From NCBI GenBank assembly GCA_020725425.1, contig DYFA01000041.1, positions 1 through 48,159 on the forward strand: DNA of 48,159 nt, written 5' to 3'. The position numbers and the translations under genes are program-made. Positions within the stretch are counted from its first letter, which is position 1, and each line of letters starts with the position of its first letter. Origin of the DNA: Aneurinibacillus sp. (GTDB taxonomy: Bacteria > Bacillota > UBA5301 > DYFA01). Below, piece after piece: positions 18,196 to 27,206 of the stretch. The notes under the pieces are model-generated. The model saw nothing but the letters and a program-made list of their open reading frames with translations. It was not told the DNA's origin and searched no databases.

Positions 18196-20370
18196 CTACT
18201 TCTCCGTCTCCGGCTCCCCGCTCTCCTTGAACATGTGCCCGAACACATCACCCAGAGTGGGCGCCGGCACGTCCTCACCGGTCACCGCTTCGGCCCCGCC
18301 GCGCTCCTTGGGCCGCCGTTCACGCGGGGAAGGCGGCAGCGCCTGCTTGATCGAGAGCGAAATCCGCTTCCTCTCGGGGTCGACGTGGAGCACCTTGACG
18401 TCCACCTTCTGCCCCGGCTTCACCACGTCCGAGGGTTTTTCGACCCGGCCCGGCGCCAGTTGGGAAACGTGAACCAGGCCTTCGATCCCCTCCTCCAACC
18501 GGACAAAGGCCCCGAAGTCCACCACCCGGACGACCTCGCCGGGGACGACCTGACCGGGGCTGTACTTGCCCGCTGCCGCCAGCCAGGGGTCTGGCAGCGT
18601 CTGCTTCAGTCCCAGGGAGACCCGGCCGCTTGCCGGATCCACCTTCAGGATCTTCACCTTGATCTCCTGTCCCTCGGATAGGGCCTCAGACGGGTGCCTG
18701 ACCCGGTCCCAGGCGATCTCCGAGACGTGGAGGAGCCCCTCCACCCCACCGAGGTCGACAAAAGCGCCGAAGTTGGTCAGCCGCCGCACCACGCCCGGGA
18801 CTACGGCCCCGACCTCCAGCCGCTGTAGAGCCTCCGTTTTGGCTCGTTTGGCTTCCTCCTCGAGGAACAGCCGGCGGGACAGGATGACGTTGCGCTTGGC
18901 CCGGTCGACCTCGAGCACCTTGACGGACAGGCGTTGGCCGACGAAGGGCGAAAGGTCCTCGATGAACTCGCGCGCCACCTGCGAGCCGGGGATGAACCCG
19001 CGGACGCCCACGTCAACCACGAGCCCGCCCTTGACGCGTTCGATCACCAGCGCCTCCACCGGTTCCCCGCTCTCCTTGGCCTCAGCCAGAGCGGTCCAGG
19101 CCCGCTCCTCGTCGACCCGCCGTTTCGAGAGGACGGCTTCGCCCTGTTCGTTCTCGGGCCGCAGGACCATGACCTCGATCTCGTCCCCCTCGGACACCAC
19201 CTCGGCGGCCGAGGTGACCGGCCGGAAGGTCAGCTCCCGCAAGGGGACCACGCCGTCGCTCTTGGCGCCGATGTCGACATAGGCTTTGTCCTGCTCGACC
19301 TTGGTGACCCGGCCAACCACCCGGGTATGCCGCTTCAGGCCTTCGAGGGCGGCCTCCATCTGAGCCCGGCCCTCGTCGGTGTTTTCGGCTGTCCTGGCTT
19401 CTTCGTCCGCTTTCGGCTCCTCCCCGGCAATCGGCGCGTCGGCTGCGCTCGGTTCTTCCTCGGCCGTCCTGGTCTCCTCGGTTGCTGCGGCGGCTGCTGG
19501 GGCTTCCTGCTCCGGCTCCTGCTGCTTCTCTTCGAACTCCGCCATCTTGTCCACGACCTCCTCGATCACCCAGTCGGGAGTGGAAGCTCCCGCCGTCACC
19601 CCGACTGACTCGATACCGACGAACCATTCGGGCCGCAGCTCGCTCGCGCGTTCCACATGATAGGTGCGGGCTCCGGCGGCCCGGCAGAGTTCCGCCAGCT
19701 TGGTGGTATTGGCGCTCTTCCGGCCCCCGACCACCACCATGACCGGGTGTCTCTTCGCCATGGCGGCAGCTTCTTCCTGCCGCCGCTCGGTCGCCCCACA
19801 GGTTGTCTTGGCCGCCCTGACTTCCGCCCCGCGGCGCTGGAGCTCCAGAATACAGGCTTCGACTTTGGCCGGCGGTTGGGTGGTCTGCGCCACCACGCCG
19901 ACCTTGTCTTTCAACGCCAACGCTGACGCCGCCTCCGGCCGGTCGACCACCACCGCCTCCGGGCCGGCCGCCCCGAGCAGCGCCTCCACCTCAGGGTGCC
20001 CGCGGTCGCCGACAATCACCACCTGGCATCCGGCGGCTCGCAGCTTCTCAGCGGCCTGGTGGGCCTTGCGCACGTCCGGGCAGGTGGCGTCGACGATCTG
20101 AATCCCCCGCTGTTCGGCGGCCTGAATCAACCGGGGGTCCAGCCCGTGGGATCGCACGATGAGCATGGCCCCAGCCGGCACCTCGTCCAGTGACTCGACC
20201 ACCCTGAGACCCATGCCTATCAGGTGGTCCACCGTCTGAGGGTTGTGAATCAGGTCGCCCAGGGAGACTACCGAAGCCTGGGGATTCTCAGCCAGCGTCC
20301 GCACAGCCAGGTCGATGGCCCGCCGGACACCGAAGCAGAACCCCGCCCGCTTCGCCACCTCTATCCGCAA
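18196..20370 (-). CDS. ispH: fused HMBPP reductase (IspH/LytB) and ribosomal protein S1-like protein
   Basis: The 724-residue protein joins two functions. Residues 1-280 are IspH, the last enzyme of the methylerythritol phosphate isoprenoid pathway. Its three Fe-S cysteines are C12 (GFCFGVRRA), C97 (DATCPDV) and C191 (KTTCGATERRQ), and GHPEVE holds the catalytic glutamate. A low-complexity Ala/Glu linker (about 283-345) follows. Four S1 RNA-binding domains then lie near 350-418, 435-505, 520-595 and 608-680. This fusion is known in Clostridia. The start is TTG, with GGGAGGG seven bases before it. It follows plsC by 45 bases and probably shares a transcript with cmk and plsC. Confidence 0.95.
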   Translation of the reverse strand: MRIEVAKRAGFCFGVRRAIDLAVRTLAENPQASVVSLGDLIHNPQTVDHLIGMGLRVVESLDEVPAGAMLIVRSHGLDPRLIQAAEQRGIQIVDATCPDVRKAHQAAEKLRAAGCQVVIVGDRGHPEVEALLGAAGPEAVVVDRPEAASALALKDKVGVVAQTTQPPAKVEACILELQRRGAEVRAAKTTCGATERRQEEAAAMAKRHPVMVVVGGRKSANTTKLAELCRAAGARTYHVERASELRPEWFVGIESVGVTAGASTPDWVIEEVVDKMAEFEEKQQEPEQEAPAAAAATEETRTAEEEPSAADAPIAGEEPKADEEARTAENTDEGRAQMEAALEGLKRHTRVVGRVTKVEQDKAYVDIGAKSDGVVPLRELTFRPVTSAAEVVSEGDEIEVMVLRPENEQGEAVLSKRRVDEERAWTALAEAKESGEPVEALVIERVKGGLVVDVGVRGFIPGSQVAREFIEDLSPFVGQRLSVKVLEVDRAKRNVILSRRLFLEEEAKRAKTEALQRLEVGAVVPGVVRRLTNFGAFVDLGGVEGLLHVSEIAWDRVRHPSEALSEGQEIKVKILKVDPASGRVSLGLKQTLPDPWLAAAGKYSPGQVVPGEVVRVVDFGAFVRLEEGIEGLVHVSQLAPGRVEKPSDVVKPGQKVDVKVLHVDPERKRISLSIKQALPPSPRERRPKERGGAEAVTGEDVPAPTLGDVFGHMFKESGEPETEK

Positions 20371-20415
20371 CAGCTTGCCCTCCCGCTCGACCCCCTATAC
20401 CGGCGTCTGCGCCGG

Positions 20416-20985
20416 CTACGAGGCCCGAATCATCAACTCGTTGATTCTTTGCATCACCTCGTCGGCGAAGCGCCGGTACTGTTCATGCGCCGACTCCCCT
20501 CCGGACGGGGCGTACAGGGGCTCGCCAATCAGAATGCGGAGCGACCGGCCGCGGGTGATGGCCATCGGCACCACGGCCGCCCGGCCCCGCTTGGCAAGGA
20601 AGGCGATTCCAGTCTGAGCCTGCTGGAGGCGGCCGTCCCGCGACCGCGTCCCCTCGGGGAAAATGCCGACGACCTCCCCCGCCTCGAGCAGCGCCAGCGC
20701 CTGCCGGATCGCCCGCCGGTCCGACTCCCCCCGCCTGACCGGGAAGGCACCGAGCTGCCGGAGGAGGGAGCCCACCAGTGGCAGCCGGAAGAGCTCCTCT
20801 TTGGCCATGAAGTGCACACGTCGGTCGATCGCTGAGCCGCCGAGGAAGGGGTCGACGGCGCTGGTGTGATTGATCGCCAGGAGCACCGGGCCGGTGGCCG
20901 GCACGTTCTTCCGCCCTTCGACCCGCCAACGCAGGATAACGGCGGCCACCAGGCGGATCACTGCCCGGGCGAACCAGTACAGCAC
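20416..20985 (-). CDS. plsC: 1-acyl-sn-glycerol-3-phosphate acyltransferase
   Basis: It acylates lysophosphatidate to phosphatidate at the membrane. The 189-residue protein has a hydrophobic N-terminus, the catalytic NHTSAVD motif (H40, D45), the substrate-binding VRRGESDR segment and FPEGTRS near residue 115. GTG is the start, two bases after the cmk stop, implying coupling. It lies between cmk and ispH-rpsA in the conserved clostridial order cmk-plsC-ispH. Confidence 0.94.
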   Translation of the reverse strand: MLYWFARAVIRLVAAVILRWRVEGRKNVPATGPVLLAINHTSAVDPFLGGSAIDRRVHFMAKEELFRLPLVGSLLRQLGAFPVRRGESDRRAIRQALALLEAGEVVGIFPEGTRSRDGRLQQAQTGIAFLAKRGRAAVVPMAITRGRSLRILIGEPLYAPSGGESAHEQYRRFADEVMQRINELMIRAS

Positions 20986-20987
20986 GC

Positions 20988-21653
20988 TTACGTCAACCCC
21001 CTCACGCGCCCCAAGATATGCCCGACCACCTCATCCACGGTCATCGAAGTGGTGTCGATGACTTCAGCATCCTCGGCCTGCCGGAGAGGGGAGACCGCCC
21101 GCTCGGAGTCGAGGCGGTCCCGCCGGGCCACTTCCTCCTCGATCGCCGGCAGCGCTTCATCATGCCCCTGGGCTGCCAGGTCCTTGGCCCTCCGCCGGGC
21201 CCGTTCGGCCAGGGCGGCGGTGAGGAAGAACTTGAACTCGGCGTGAGGCAGGACGACCGTCCCGATGTCCCGCCCGTCCATGACCACGCCTCCCCCCTCG
21301 GCCAAGCGGCGCTGCATGCTCACCAGGGCCTCCCGGACTCCCGGGACCTGGGCGACGAGCGACACCGCCCCGTTCACCGCCGGGCTCCGGATCTCGGCGC
21401 TCACATCGCGCCCGTCCAGCAGCACCCTCGCCTGTCCGAGGGGCCCCTCGCCCGCCAGCCGGATGTCGGTCTGGGCTGCCAGGGCGCTCAAGGCCTCGCC
21501 GTCGTTCAGGTCCTCTCCCCTTTCCAGCGCCTTCAGGGTGAGCGCCCGGTACATGGCCCCGGTATCGATGTAGAGGTATCCCAGCCGCTCCGCCACCAGG
21601 CGGGCCACGGTGCTCTTCCCCGCTCCGGCCGGCCCGTCGATGGCAATGGTCAC
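20988..21653 (-). CDS. cmk: cytidylate kinase
   Basis: It phosphorylates CMP and dCMP with ATP. The 221-residue product starts VTIAIDGPAGAGKSTVARL, giving the P-loop GPAGAGKS, and contains YIDTGAMYRA and VMDGRDIGTVVLP, both typical of bacterial Cmk. The frame extends upstream within aroA, but the GTG at 21653 is chosen from homology and the GGGAG site four to five bases before it. It lies 38 bases after aroA and immediately before plsC. Confidence 0.95.
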   Translation of the reverse strand: MTIAIDGPAGAGKSTVARLVAERLGYLYIDTGAMYRALTLKALERGEDLNDGEALSALAAQTDIRLAGEGPLGQARVLLDGRDVSAEIRSPAVNGAVSLVAQVPGVREALVSMQRRLAEGGGVVMDGRDIGTVVLPHAEFKFFLTAALAERARRRAKDLAAQGHDEALPAIEEEVARRDRLDSERAVSPLRQAEDAEVIDTTSMTVDEVVGHILGRVRGLT

Positions 21654-21691
21654 TCTTCTCCCGGACAACCCCGCTTCCTCCTGTCGCCCCG

Positions 21692-22990
21692 CTACACCGA
21701 CCCGGGCGCCGCGACGCCCAACAAGTCGAAAAACCCCGGGAAGGAGACCTCCACGCACTCCGCGCCGGCCACCTCGACCCCCTCGGCGCTGGCCAGGCCG
21801 GCGACGGCCAAGGCCATCGCAATGCGGTGATCCCCGTGAGACCGGCCCAGACCGCCGCGCAGCCGCCCTCCCGTGACCGTCAAGGTGTCCCCCTCGGCCT
21901 GTGCCACGACGCCCAGCCGCCGCAGTTCTTGTTCCAGCGCCGCCAGCCGGTCCGTCTCCTTGTTCCGCAACTCCCCCACGCCGCGGAACACGGTCGTCCC
22001 GCGGGCCTGGGCGGCCGCCACCGCCAGGACCGGGATCTCGTCGATCAGGGCCGGCACCTCCTCCGGCCGCACTTCCGTGGCTTCCAGCGCGGCGCTGTAC
22101 ACGACCAGCGTCCCGCGCGGTTCCCCGTTCTCCTCCCGCCAGTCGGTAAGTTCGAGCTCGGCCCCCATCCGCCGGAGGACCCCGAGCGCCCCGGTCCGGG
22201 TGGGGTTGAGCCCGACGTGAGCGAGGCGCAGGCAGCTTCCGGGAACGAGCGTCGCCGCCACCGCGAAAAACAGGGCGGACGAGAGATCTCCCGGCACCGC
22301 CACCCGGCAACCGTGGAGCCTCGCCGGGCCCCGGACCGCCACCACGGTTGGTGCCTCCCGCTCGACCGGCCATCCGAAGCTGGGGAGGAGCCGCTCGGTG
22401 TGGTCGCGCGAGGCGGCCGGCTCGGCGACCCGGGTCACCCCCTCGGCCTGAAGCCCGGCCAGCAGGAGGGCCGATTTGACCTGCGCCGAGGCGACGGGGA
22501 GGACAAACTTACTCGCCGCCAGCCGCCGGCACCCTTCCACCGCCAGGGGGAGGCGGTCACCGCCGGCCCGCCCGAGGAACTTCGCCCCCATGCGGCTCAG
22601 GGGTCCCGTGACCCGGCCCATCGGGCGTCGCCGCAAGGAGGCGTCGCCGGTGAGGACGGCGCCCAGCTCCTGGCCGGCCAGCACCCCCAGCATCAGCCGG
22701 GCGGTCGTCCCGGAGTTGGCCGCGTCCAGTACCTCCTCCGGCTCGGCCAGCCGCCCCGCCCGGCCCTTCACCACGACCTCGCCCGGCGCGAGGCGGTCAA
22801 TCCCGACCCCAAGCTGGCGTAGTATCCTGAGAGTGGCCAGGCAGTCGCGGCCTGGCAGGAAGTTCGAGATCCTGGTTTCGCCCTCGGCCAACCCGCCCAG
22901 AATGGCCGCCCGGTGCGAGAGCGACTTGTCCCCGGGGACGGTAAGCTGCCCCACCAGGCCCTGCCGCGCCGGGCGCACCTTGACTCTCAT
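21692..22990 (-). CDS. aroA: 3-phosphoshikimate 1-carboxyvinyltransferase (EPSP synthase)
   Basis: It joins phosphoenolpyruvate to shikimate-3-phosphate, the sixth step of the shikimate pathway. The 432-residue protein has the N-terminal VPGDKSLSHRA motif, DAANSGTTARLMLG with the substrate-binding residues, and a C-terminal KETDRLAAL and GDHRIAMA. Length is usual. Its ATG overlaps the tyrA stop by four bases (ATGA). It ends the aroH-hisC-aroF-tyrA-aroA set. Confidence 0.97.
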   Translation of the reverse strand: MRVKVRPARQGLVGQLTVPGDKSLSHRAAILGGLAEGETRISNFLPGRDCLATLRILRQLGVGIDRLAPGEVVVKGRAGRLAEPEEVLDAANSGTTARLMLGVLAGQELGAVLTGDASLRRRPMGRVTGPLSRMGAKFLGRAGGDRLPLAVEGCRRLAASKFVLPVASAQVKSALLLAGLQAEGVTRVAEPAASRDHTERLLPSFGWPVEREAPTVVAVRGPARLHGCRVAVPGDLSSALFFAVAATLVPGSCLRLAHVGLNPTRTGALGVLRRMGAELELTDWREENGEPRGTLVVYSAALEATEVRPEEVPALIDEIPVLAVAAAQARGTTVFRGVGELRNKETDRLAALEQELRRLGVVAQAEGDTLTVTGGRLRGGLGRSHGDHRIAMALAVAGLASAEGVEVAGAECVEVSFPGFFDLLGVAAPGSV

Positions 22991-24120
22991 GGCTGGCGCC
23001 CCCGGGCGGTGAAGCCGGCCGCCCGCAACAGCTGGAGGCTCCGCTCCAGCGCCTCGTCGGAGTCGACCCCCAAAAGGAGGCTGCCCCCCTCGCCTTCCCG
23101 GAGGTGCAGTATCTCAATCTCCCGCAGGTTGATCTGGCCCTCCGCCAGCACCCGGGTCACGGCGGCGATAGCTCCTGGGCGGTCTTCGACCTGCACCACT
23201 AACTCCCACACCGGCGCCAAAAGACCCCGGCGGTGGTGCGGCAGCGCCCGCCGGTTCTCCTGGGCCCGCCCCAGCCAGGACTCGAGGGCTGTGGCGTCAC
23301 CCGTCTCAAGCGCCTGGGCCACGGCGGCCAGTTCCTCTCCGAAGGCGCGCAGCGCCTGCAAGACCTCCGCCGAGTTGCTGAGGAGGATCTGCCGCCACAG
23401 CGCCGGGTTGCTCCCGGCCACCCGGGTAGTGTCCCGGAACCCTCCGGCCGCGAACCGGAGAAAGGCGGCGTCATGGCCGGCCACCCGGACCGCTGCGTTC
23501 ACCAGGGCGGCCGCCACAGCATGAGGCAGATGGCTGACCGCCGCCACCAGCCGGTCGTGTGCCGCCGGGGTCATCCGGTGGGGCACCGCCCCCGTCCGCC
23601 GGACGAGCTCCTCCAGCCGCCCGACCGCCGCCGGCGGGGCGTCCTCCTCTGCGGTGATGATGTAAAAGGCGTTCTCAAACAGATACGGGTCGGCTGCCCG
23701 GACGCCGGAGGCCTCGGAGCCGGCCAGCGGATGTCCGCCGAGGAAAATGACGCCCGGCGCCAGGCCCGCCGCGGCCGCCGCCTGGTGAATCTGGACCTTG
23801 GTGCTGCCGGTGTCGGTCACCACAGCGCCGGGCCGGGCCGCCGCCGCCACTTCCCGGAGGACCTGGCCGATCTGCCCCACCGGAGTGGCGACCACCACCA
23901 CGTCGGCCACCGCCACGGCTTCTGGAAGTTCCCGAAGTTCGTCCACGGCCCCCAGTTCGACCGCCGCGGCCGCGCCCGCCGGATCCGGCTCAACCCCGAT
24001 CACCCGCGCTGCACCCTTGACGCGGCGCCAAGCCATCCCGAGGGAACCCCCGATCAAGCCGACGCCGATGATCGCCACCACCGGGAGCCGGCGCCGCTCG
24101 CCGCCCGCGACGGCTGTCAT
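22987..24120 (-). CDS. tyrA: prephenate dehydrogenase with C-terminal ACT domain
   Basis: It oxidatively decarboxylates prephenate to 4-hydroxyphenylpyruvate for tyrosine synthesis. The 377-residue protein has an NAD-binding motif IIGVGLIGGSLG near residue 16, DTGSTKVQIH and GGHPLAGSE, and ends with an ACT domain (about 300-375) beginning WELVVQVEDRPGAI. The ACT domain suggests feedback control by an aromatic amino acid. It overlaps aroF at its start and aroA at its end by four bases each. Confidence 0.96.
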   Translation of the reverse strand: MTAVAGGERRRLPVVAIIGVGLIGGSLGMAWRRVKGAARVIGVEPDPAGAAAAVELGAVDELRELPEAVAVADVVVVATPVGQIGQVLREVAAAARPGAVVTDTGSTKVQIHQAAAAAGLAPGVIFLGGHPLAGSEASGVRAADPYLFENAFYIITAEEDAPPAAVGRLEELVRRTGAVPHRMTPAAHDRLVAAVSHLPHAVAAALVNAAVRVAGHDAAFLRFAAGGFRDTTRVAGSNPALWRQILLSNSAEVLQALRAFGEELAAVAQALETGDATALESWLGRAQENRRALPHHRRGLLAPVWELVVQVEDRPGAIAAVTRVLAEGQINLREIEILHLREGEGGSLLLGVDSDEALERSLQLLRAAGFTARGRQP

Positions 24121-25133
24121 GCCAGCGCCCGCCCGACCGCCTGGGCGAGAGGGCGGAGCTCCTCGACCAAGCGCCGGAAGTTGGCCGGGTTCAGCGACTG
24201 AGGTCCGTCAGACAAGGCGTGATCCGGATGGGGGTGAACCTCGATCATCAACCCGTCGGCGCCGGCCGCGACGGCCGCCTTCGCCAGCGCCGGAACGAGC
24301 CGCCACTTTCCTGCGGCGTGGCTCGGATCGACGATGACCGGCAGATGGGAGAGGTGCTTGACCAGGGGGATAGCCGACAGATCCAGGGTGTTCCGAGTGG
24401 CCGGCTCGTAGGTCCGGATACCCCGCTCGCACAGCACCACTGCCCGGTTCCCCTCGCGCAGGACGTACTCGGCCGCGAGGAGCCATTCCTCCACCGTCGC
24501 CGAGATGCCCCGCTTCAACAGCACCGGCCGCCTGGTCTTCCCCACCTCCCGTAACAGGCTGAAGTTCTGCATGTTCCGGGCGCCGATCTGGAGCATGTCC
24601 ACGTACTCCGCCACCAGTTCGACGTCCTTGGGGTCGAGGACTTCGCTCACCACCGGCAGGCCGGTCCTCCGCCGGGCCTCGGCCAGGAGCTTCAACCCCT
24701 CTCTGCCCAGCCCCTGGAAAGCGTAGGGTGACGTCCGGGGCTTGAACGCTCCGCCGCGAAGCATGGACCCGCCAGCCGCTTTGACCAGCTCCGCTGTTTC
24801 GAAAAGCTGCGCCTCGCCTTCGACGGCGCACGGCCCGGCGATCAGGACCACCTCCCGGTCTCCGAACCGGACGCCGTCCACCTCCACCACGCTGGGCGTC
24901 TCCTGAAGCTCCCGGCCGGCGAGCTTAAAGGGGGCCAGAATCGGCACCACCTTCTCCACCCCGTCCATCGCCTCCAGGATCTCGATGGCATTGTCCTTCT
25001 TCTCCCCGATCGCCCCGATAATGGTGCGCTCGACCCCCCGGGAGAGGTGAACGCCCAGCCCCAGTTCCTGCAGGCGGGCGATGACCGCCTGGATCTTCGC
25101 CTCGTCGGCCTTGGGTTCCATCACCACAATCAC
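24117..25133 (-). CDS. aroF: 3-deoxy-7-phosphoheptulonate (DAHP) synthase
   Basis: It condenses erythrose-4-phosphate and phosphoenolpyruvate, the entry step of aromatic synthesis. The 338-residue protein is of the type with an N-terminal ferredoxin-like regulatory domain (about 1-70) followed by a TIM barrel with LIAGPCAVE, LRGGAFKPRTSPYAFQG and KRGISATVEEWLLAAEY, and a late DPSHAAGKW metal/substrate motif. The GTG start overlaps the hisC stop as GTGA. The regulatory domain implies feedback inhibition, but the ligand cannot be told from sequence. Confidence 0.96.
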   Translation of the reverse strand: MIVVMEPKADEAKIQAVIARLQELGLGVHLSRGVERTIIGAIGEKKDNAIEILEAMDGVEKVVPILAPFKLAGRELQETPSVVEVDGVRFGDREVVLIAGPCAVEGEAQLFETAELVKAAGGSMLRGGAFKPRTSPYAFQGLGREGLKLLAEARRRTGLPVVSEVLDPKDVELVAEYVDMLQIGARNMQNFSLLREVGKTRRPVLLKRGISATVEEWLLAAEYVLREGNRAVVLCERGIRTYEPATRNTLDLSAIPLVKHLSHLPVIVDPSHAAGKWRLVPALAKAAVAAGADGLMIEVHPHPDHALSDGPQSLNPANFRRLVEELRPLAQAVGRALA

Positions 25134-26254
25134 GCTCGTTCCCCCTCCTCGAGCAACGCCCGGCGTGCTGTGTCCAGCGCCGCCAGGAACCGGTCGTTTT
25201 GCTCCGGAGTCCCCACGGTCACGCGGATGGAGGTCGGCCGGCGGAAGATGTCACCGCTGCGGATGATTACCCCCAGCGGCAGCATCCGGCGGAAGAGGGC
25301 TGCGCTGTCCACTCCCACGTCAACAAAGAGGAAGTTGGCCTGGCTCGGGTCGACTGGGAAGCCCCGGCCGGCGAGGGCGGTCGCCAGCCGCTCCCGCTCC
25401 CGCGCGCACAGTTCCCGGCTCCGCGCCACGAACTCCTCGTCGTCCAGGGCGGCCGCCGCCGCCACCTGGGCCGCCTGGTTCACGTTGAACGGCTCCCGTG
25501 CTCGCTCGACCAGCGCCAGCAGCTCGGGCGAGGCGATCCCGTACCCCACCCGCAGCCCGGCCAGGCCGTAGATCTTCGAGAAGGTCCGAAGGACGACTGC
25601 CCGCCGGCCTGCCAGGACATACGGCAGGCCGCCGCCGTAGGCCGGGTCGGTCACGTACTCCTCGTAGGCTTGGTCGAAGACGACCAGCACCTCGTCGGGC
25701 ACTGCCGCCATGAACTCCCTGACTTCAGCGGCGGAGACGATGGTGCCGGTGGGGTTATTGGGGTTGCAGATGAAGACCAGCTTGGTCCGGGGCCCGATGG
25801 CGTCGGCCATTGCCTTCAGGTCGTGGCGTTCCCCCAAAAGCGCCACCTTCTTCACCCGGGCGCCCAGAAGAAGTGCGGCAAAGGCGTACTCGCTGAAGCT
25901 GGGGTCGGCCATGACAACCTCGTCGCCGGGATTGAGGAACGCCTCGGCCACCAGCTTGATCAACTCGTCGGAGCCGTTGCCGACGATCACGTTCTCCGGC
26001 TTGACTCCGACCTTTAGGGCGATGCGCTCCTTGAGCCGCGTGGCCCCGCCGTCCGGGTACAAGTGGGCTTTGGGCAGCCACTCCCGGAGCGCCTCGAGCG
26101 CCCGGGGCGAAGGGCCCAGGGGGTTTTCATTGGAGGCAAGCTTGATGACGTCGCTGATCCCCAGCTCCCGCTGCACTTCCTCAATGGGCTTCCCCGGAAC
26201 GTACGGCTGGATGTCGAAGATGGCCGGCCGCGCCGACCGCGCCAGTTCGCTCAA
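25130..26254 (-). CDS. hisC: histidinol-phosphate/aromatic aminotransferase
   Basis: This PLP-dependent fold type I aminotransferase has 374 residues. LASNENPLGPSP lies near the N-terminus, CNPNNPTGT in the cofactor region, and TFSKIYGLAGLRVGYG contains the PLP-binding lysine. It belongs to the HisC family, but here it is embedded between chorismate mutase and DAHP synthase. It therefore probably transaminates phenylpyruvate and hydroxyphenylpyruvate too, as broad HisC enzymes do. No other his gene is visible. The start is TTG, overlapping the aroH stop as TTGA. Confidence 0.93.
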   Translation of the reverse strand: MSELARSARPAIFDIQPYVPGKPIEEVQRELGISDVIKLASNENPLGPSPRALEALREWLPKAHLYPDGGATRLKERIALKVGVKPENVIVGNGSDELIKLVAEAFLNPGDEVVMADPSFSEYAFAALLLGARVKKVALLGERHDLKAMADAIGPRTKLVFICNPNNPTGTIVSAAEVREFMAAVPDEVLVVFDQAYEEYVTDPAYGGGLPYVLAGRRAVVLRTFSKIYGLAGLRVGYGIASPELLALVERAREPFNVNQAAQVAAAAALDDEEFVARSRELCARERERLATALAGRGFPVDPSQANFLFVDVGVDSAALFRRMLPLGVIIRSGDIFRRPTSIRVTVGTPEQNDRFLAALDTARRALLEEGERA

Positions 26255-26622
26255 AGTGTTTCCCCCTCCCGATCAGGCCGGAGAACTCTCGCCCCCCGGA
26301 GGTAGACGTGGCGCATTGCCGCCTGGGGCTGGTCGGTGTTGACGTGGAGCAGGACTCGAATGCAGTGTGGAAGGCCGCCGGGCTTGGCCAGTTCCGCCGC
26401 GCCCAGAAGCGCCGTCTCGGTCCAGCCAAGCTGGCGGGCGGCGGCGGCGGGGTATTCAGCGGTGAGGTCAGGGGACGTGGTGAAGATGGCGCTGGCCACT
26501 TCCGCCGGGTCGAGCCGGTTGGCTGCCACGAGCGCCTGGAGAAGCTCGCGCGTTGCCTCCAGGATCTCGTCCGGCGTGTTCCCCGCGGCCGTGGTTGCTC
26601 CTCTGATGCCCCGGACCGCCAT
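26251..26622 (-). CDS. aroH: chorismate mutase, AroH type
   Basis: It rearranges chorismate to prephenate. The sequence is about 123 residues, the monofunctional AroH length, with VRGIRGATTAAGNTPDEI at the N-terminus, FTTSPDLTAEYPA in the middle and PHCIRVLLHVNT near the C-terminus, including the catalytic arginines. The ATG at 26622 is preferred; a GTG at 26634 is also in frame. It is the first gene of the aromatic operon and has a sigma-A type promoter about 55 bases upstream. Confidence 0.93.
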   Translation of the reverse strand: MAVRGIRGATTAAGNTPDEILEATRELLQALVAANRLDPAEVASAIFTTSPDLTAEYPAAAARQLGWTETALLGAAELAKPGGLPHCIRVLLHVNTDQPQAAMRHVYLRGARVLRPDREGETL

Positions 26623-26676
26623 CAGCTGCACCACCCCAGAAAGAAAGAGACGCCGTTCAGGCGCGCCTGTTGTTAT

Positions 26677-26706
26677 ATTTTAGCACAGGGGGGAAAGGCT
26701 TGACAA
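26677..26706 (-). promoter_or_regulatory. sigma-A type promoter of the aroH operon
   Basis: On the minus strand TTGTCA (26701-26706) and TAAAAT (26677-26682) are separated by 18 bases. The predicted transcript starts near 26670 and has a leader of about 48 bases. The element occupies the short gap after the unknown gene ending at 26710. There is no room for a T-box. Confidence 0.65.
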
Positions 26707-26709
26707 GGC

Positions 26710-27177
26710 TCAGTGTCCGGCTTCGAGCCGCCGGACGACGAGGTTGATCTGTTGCTTCAGCTCCTCGCCCATCCGGTACAGGAATCGCTCGGCGTCGTAG
26801 TGGGTCAGAAGCAGCTCAGCGGGCTCGAGCACCTCGATCTTCCGGAATTCCTCCCGCAGGATGAACCGGATGAGATCTTCGATGGAGTCAGCCTCGAGCT
26901 CGATGGTCACCGGAGCGTAGGCGACCTCCTCTCCCGTCACGACATCGTGCACCTGGTACACCTCGGCCGAGGAATCGACCTCCAACACCCGCAACCCCTG
27001 GAGAGGGATGTTCCGCAACAGGCTGACCTCCCGTTCCCGATTCTCCGCGGCTGCCTCCGCCGCCCGCTTCGCCCCCACGAAGAGCCGGTAGGGCTGGGGC
27101 CGTCCCTTGTAATCCAGCCGCACCCGCGCCTTAAGCGGTCCTGCCACGACCCCGTCGACCTCCCGCCCTCTCACCAC
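26710..27177 (-). CDS. protein of unknown function
   Basis: I do not recognise this 155-residue protein. It is soluble, with no signal peptide or membrane segment. The N-terminal half looks beta-rich (ARVRLDYKGRPQPYRLFV, then YQVHDVVTGEEVAYAPVTIEL), and the C-terminal half is acidic and helical (DSIEDLIRFILREEFRKIEVLE, shortened here in meaning to an amphipathic helix). The GTG at 27177 is supported by GGAGG seven bases upstream. It follows the rluB-type gene by 29 bases and precedes the aroH promoter, so it is probably co-transcribed with rluB. Confidence 0.7.
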   Translation of the reverse strand: MVRGREVDGVVAGPLKARVRLDYKGRPQPYRLFVGAKRAAEAAAENREREVSLLRNIPLQGLRVLEVDSSAEVYQVHDVVTGEEVAYAPVTIELEADSIEDLIRFILREEFRKIEVLEPAELLLTHYDAERFLYRMGEELKQQINLVVRRLEAGH

Positions 27178-27206
27178 TGCGGAGCCTCCCCTCGCCAGTC
27201 TCGCTC

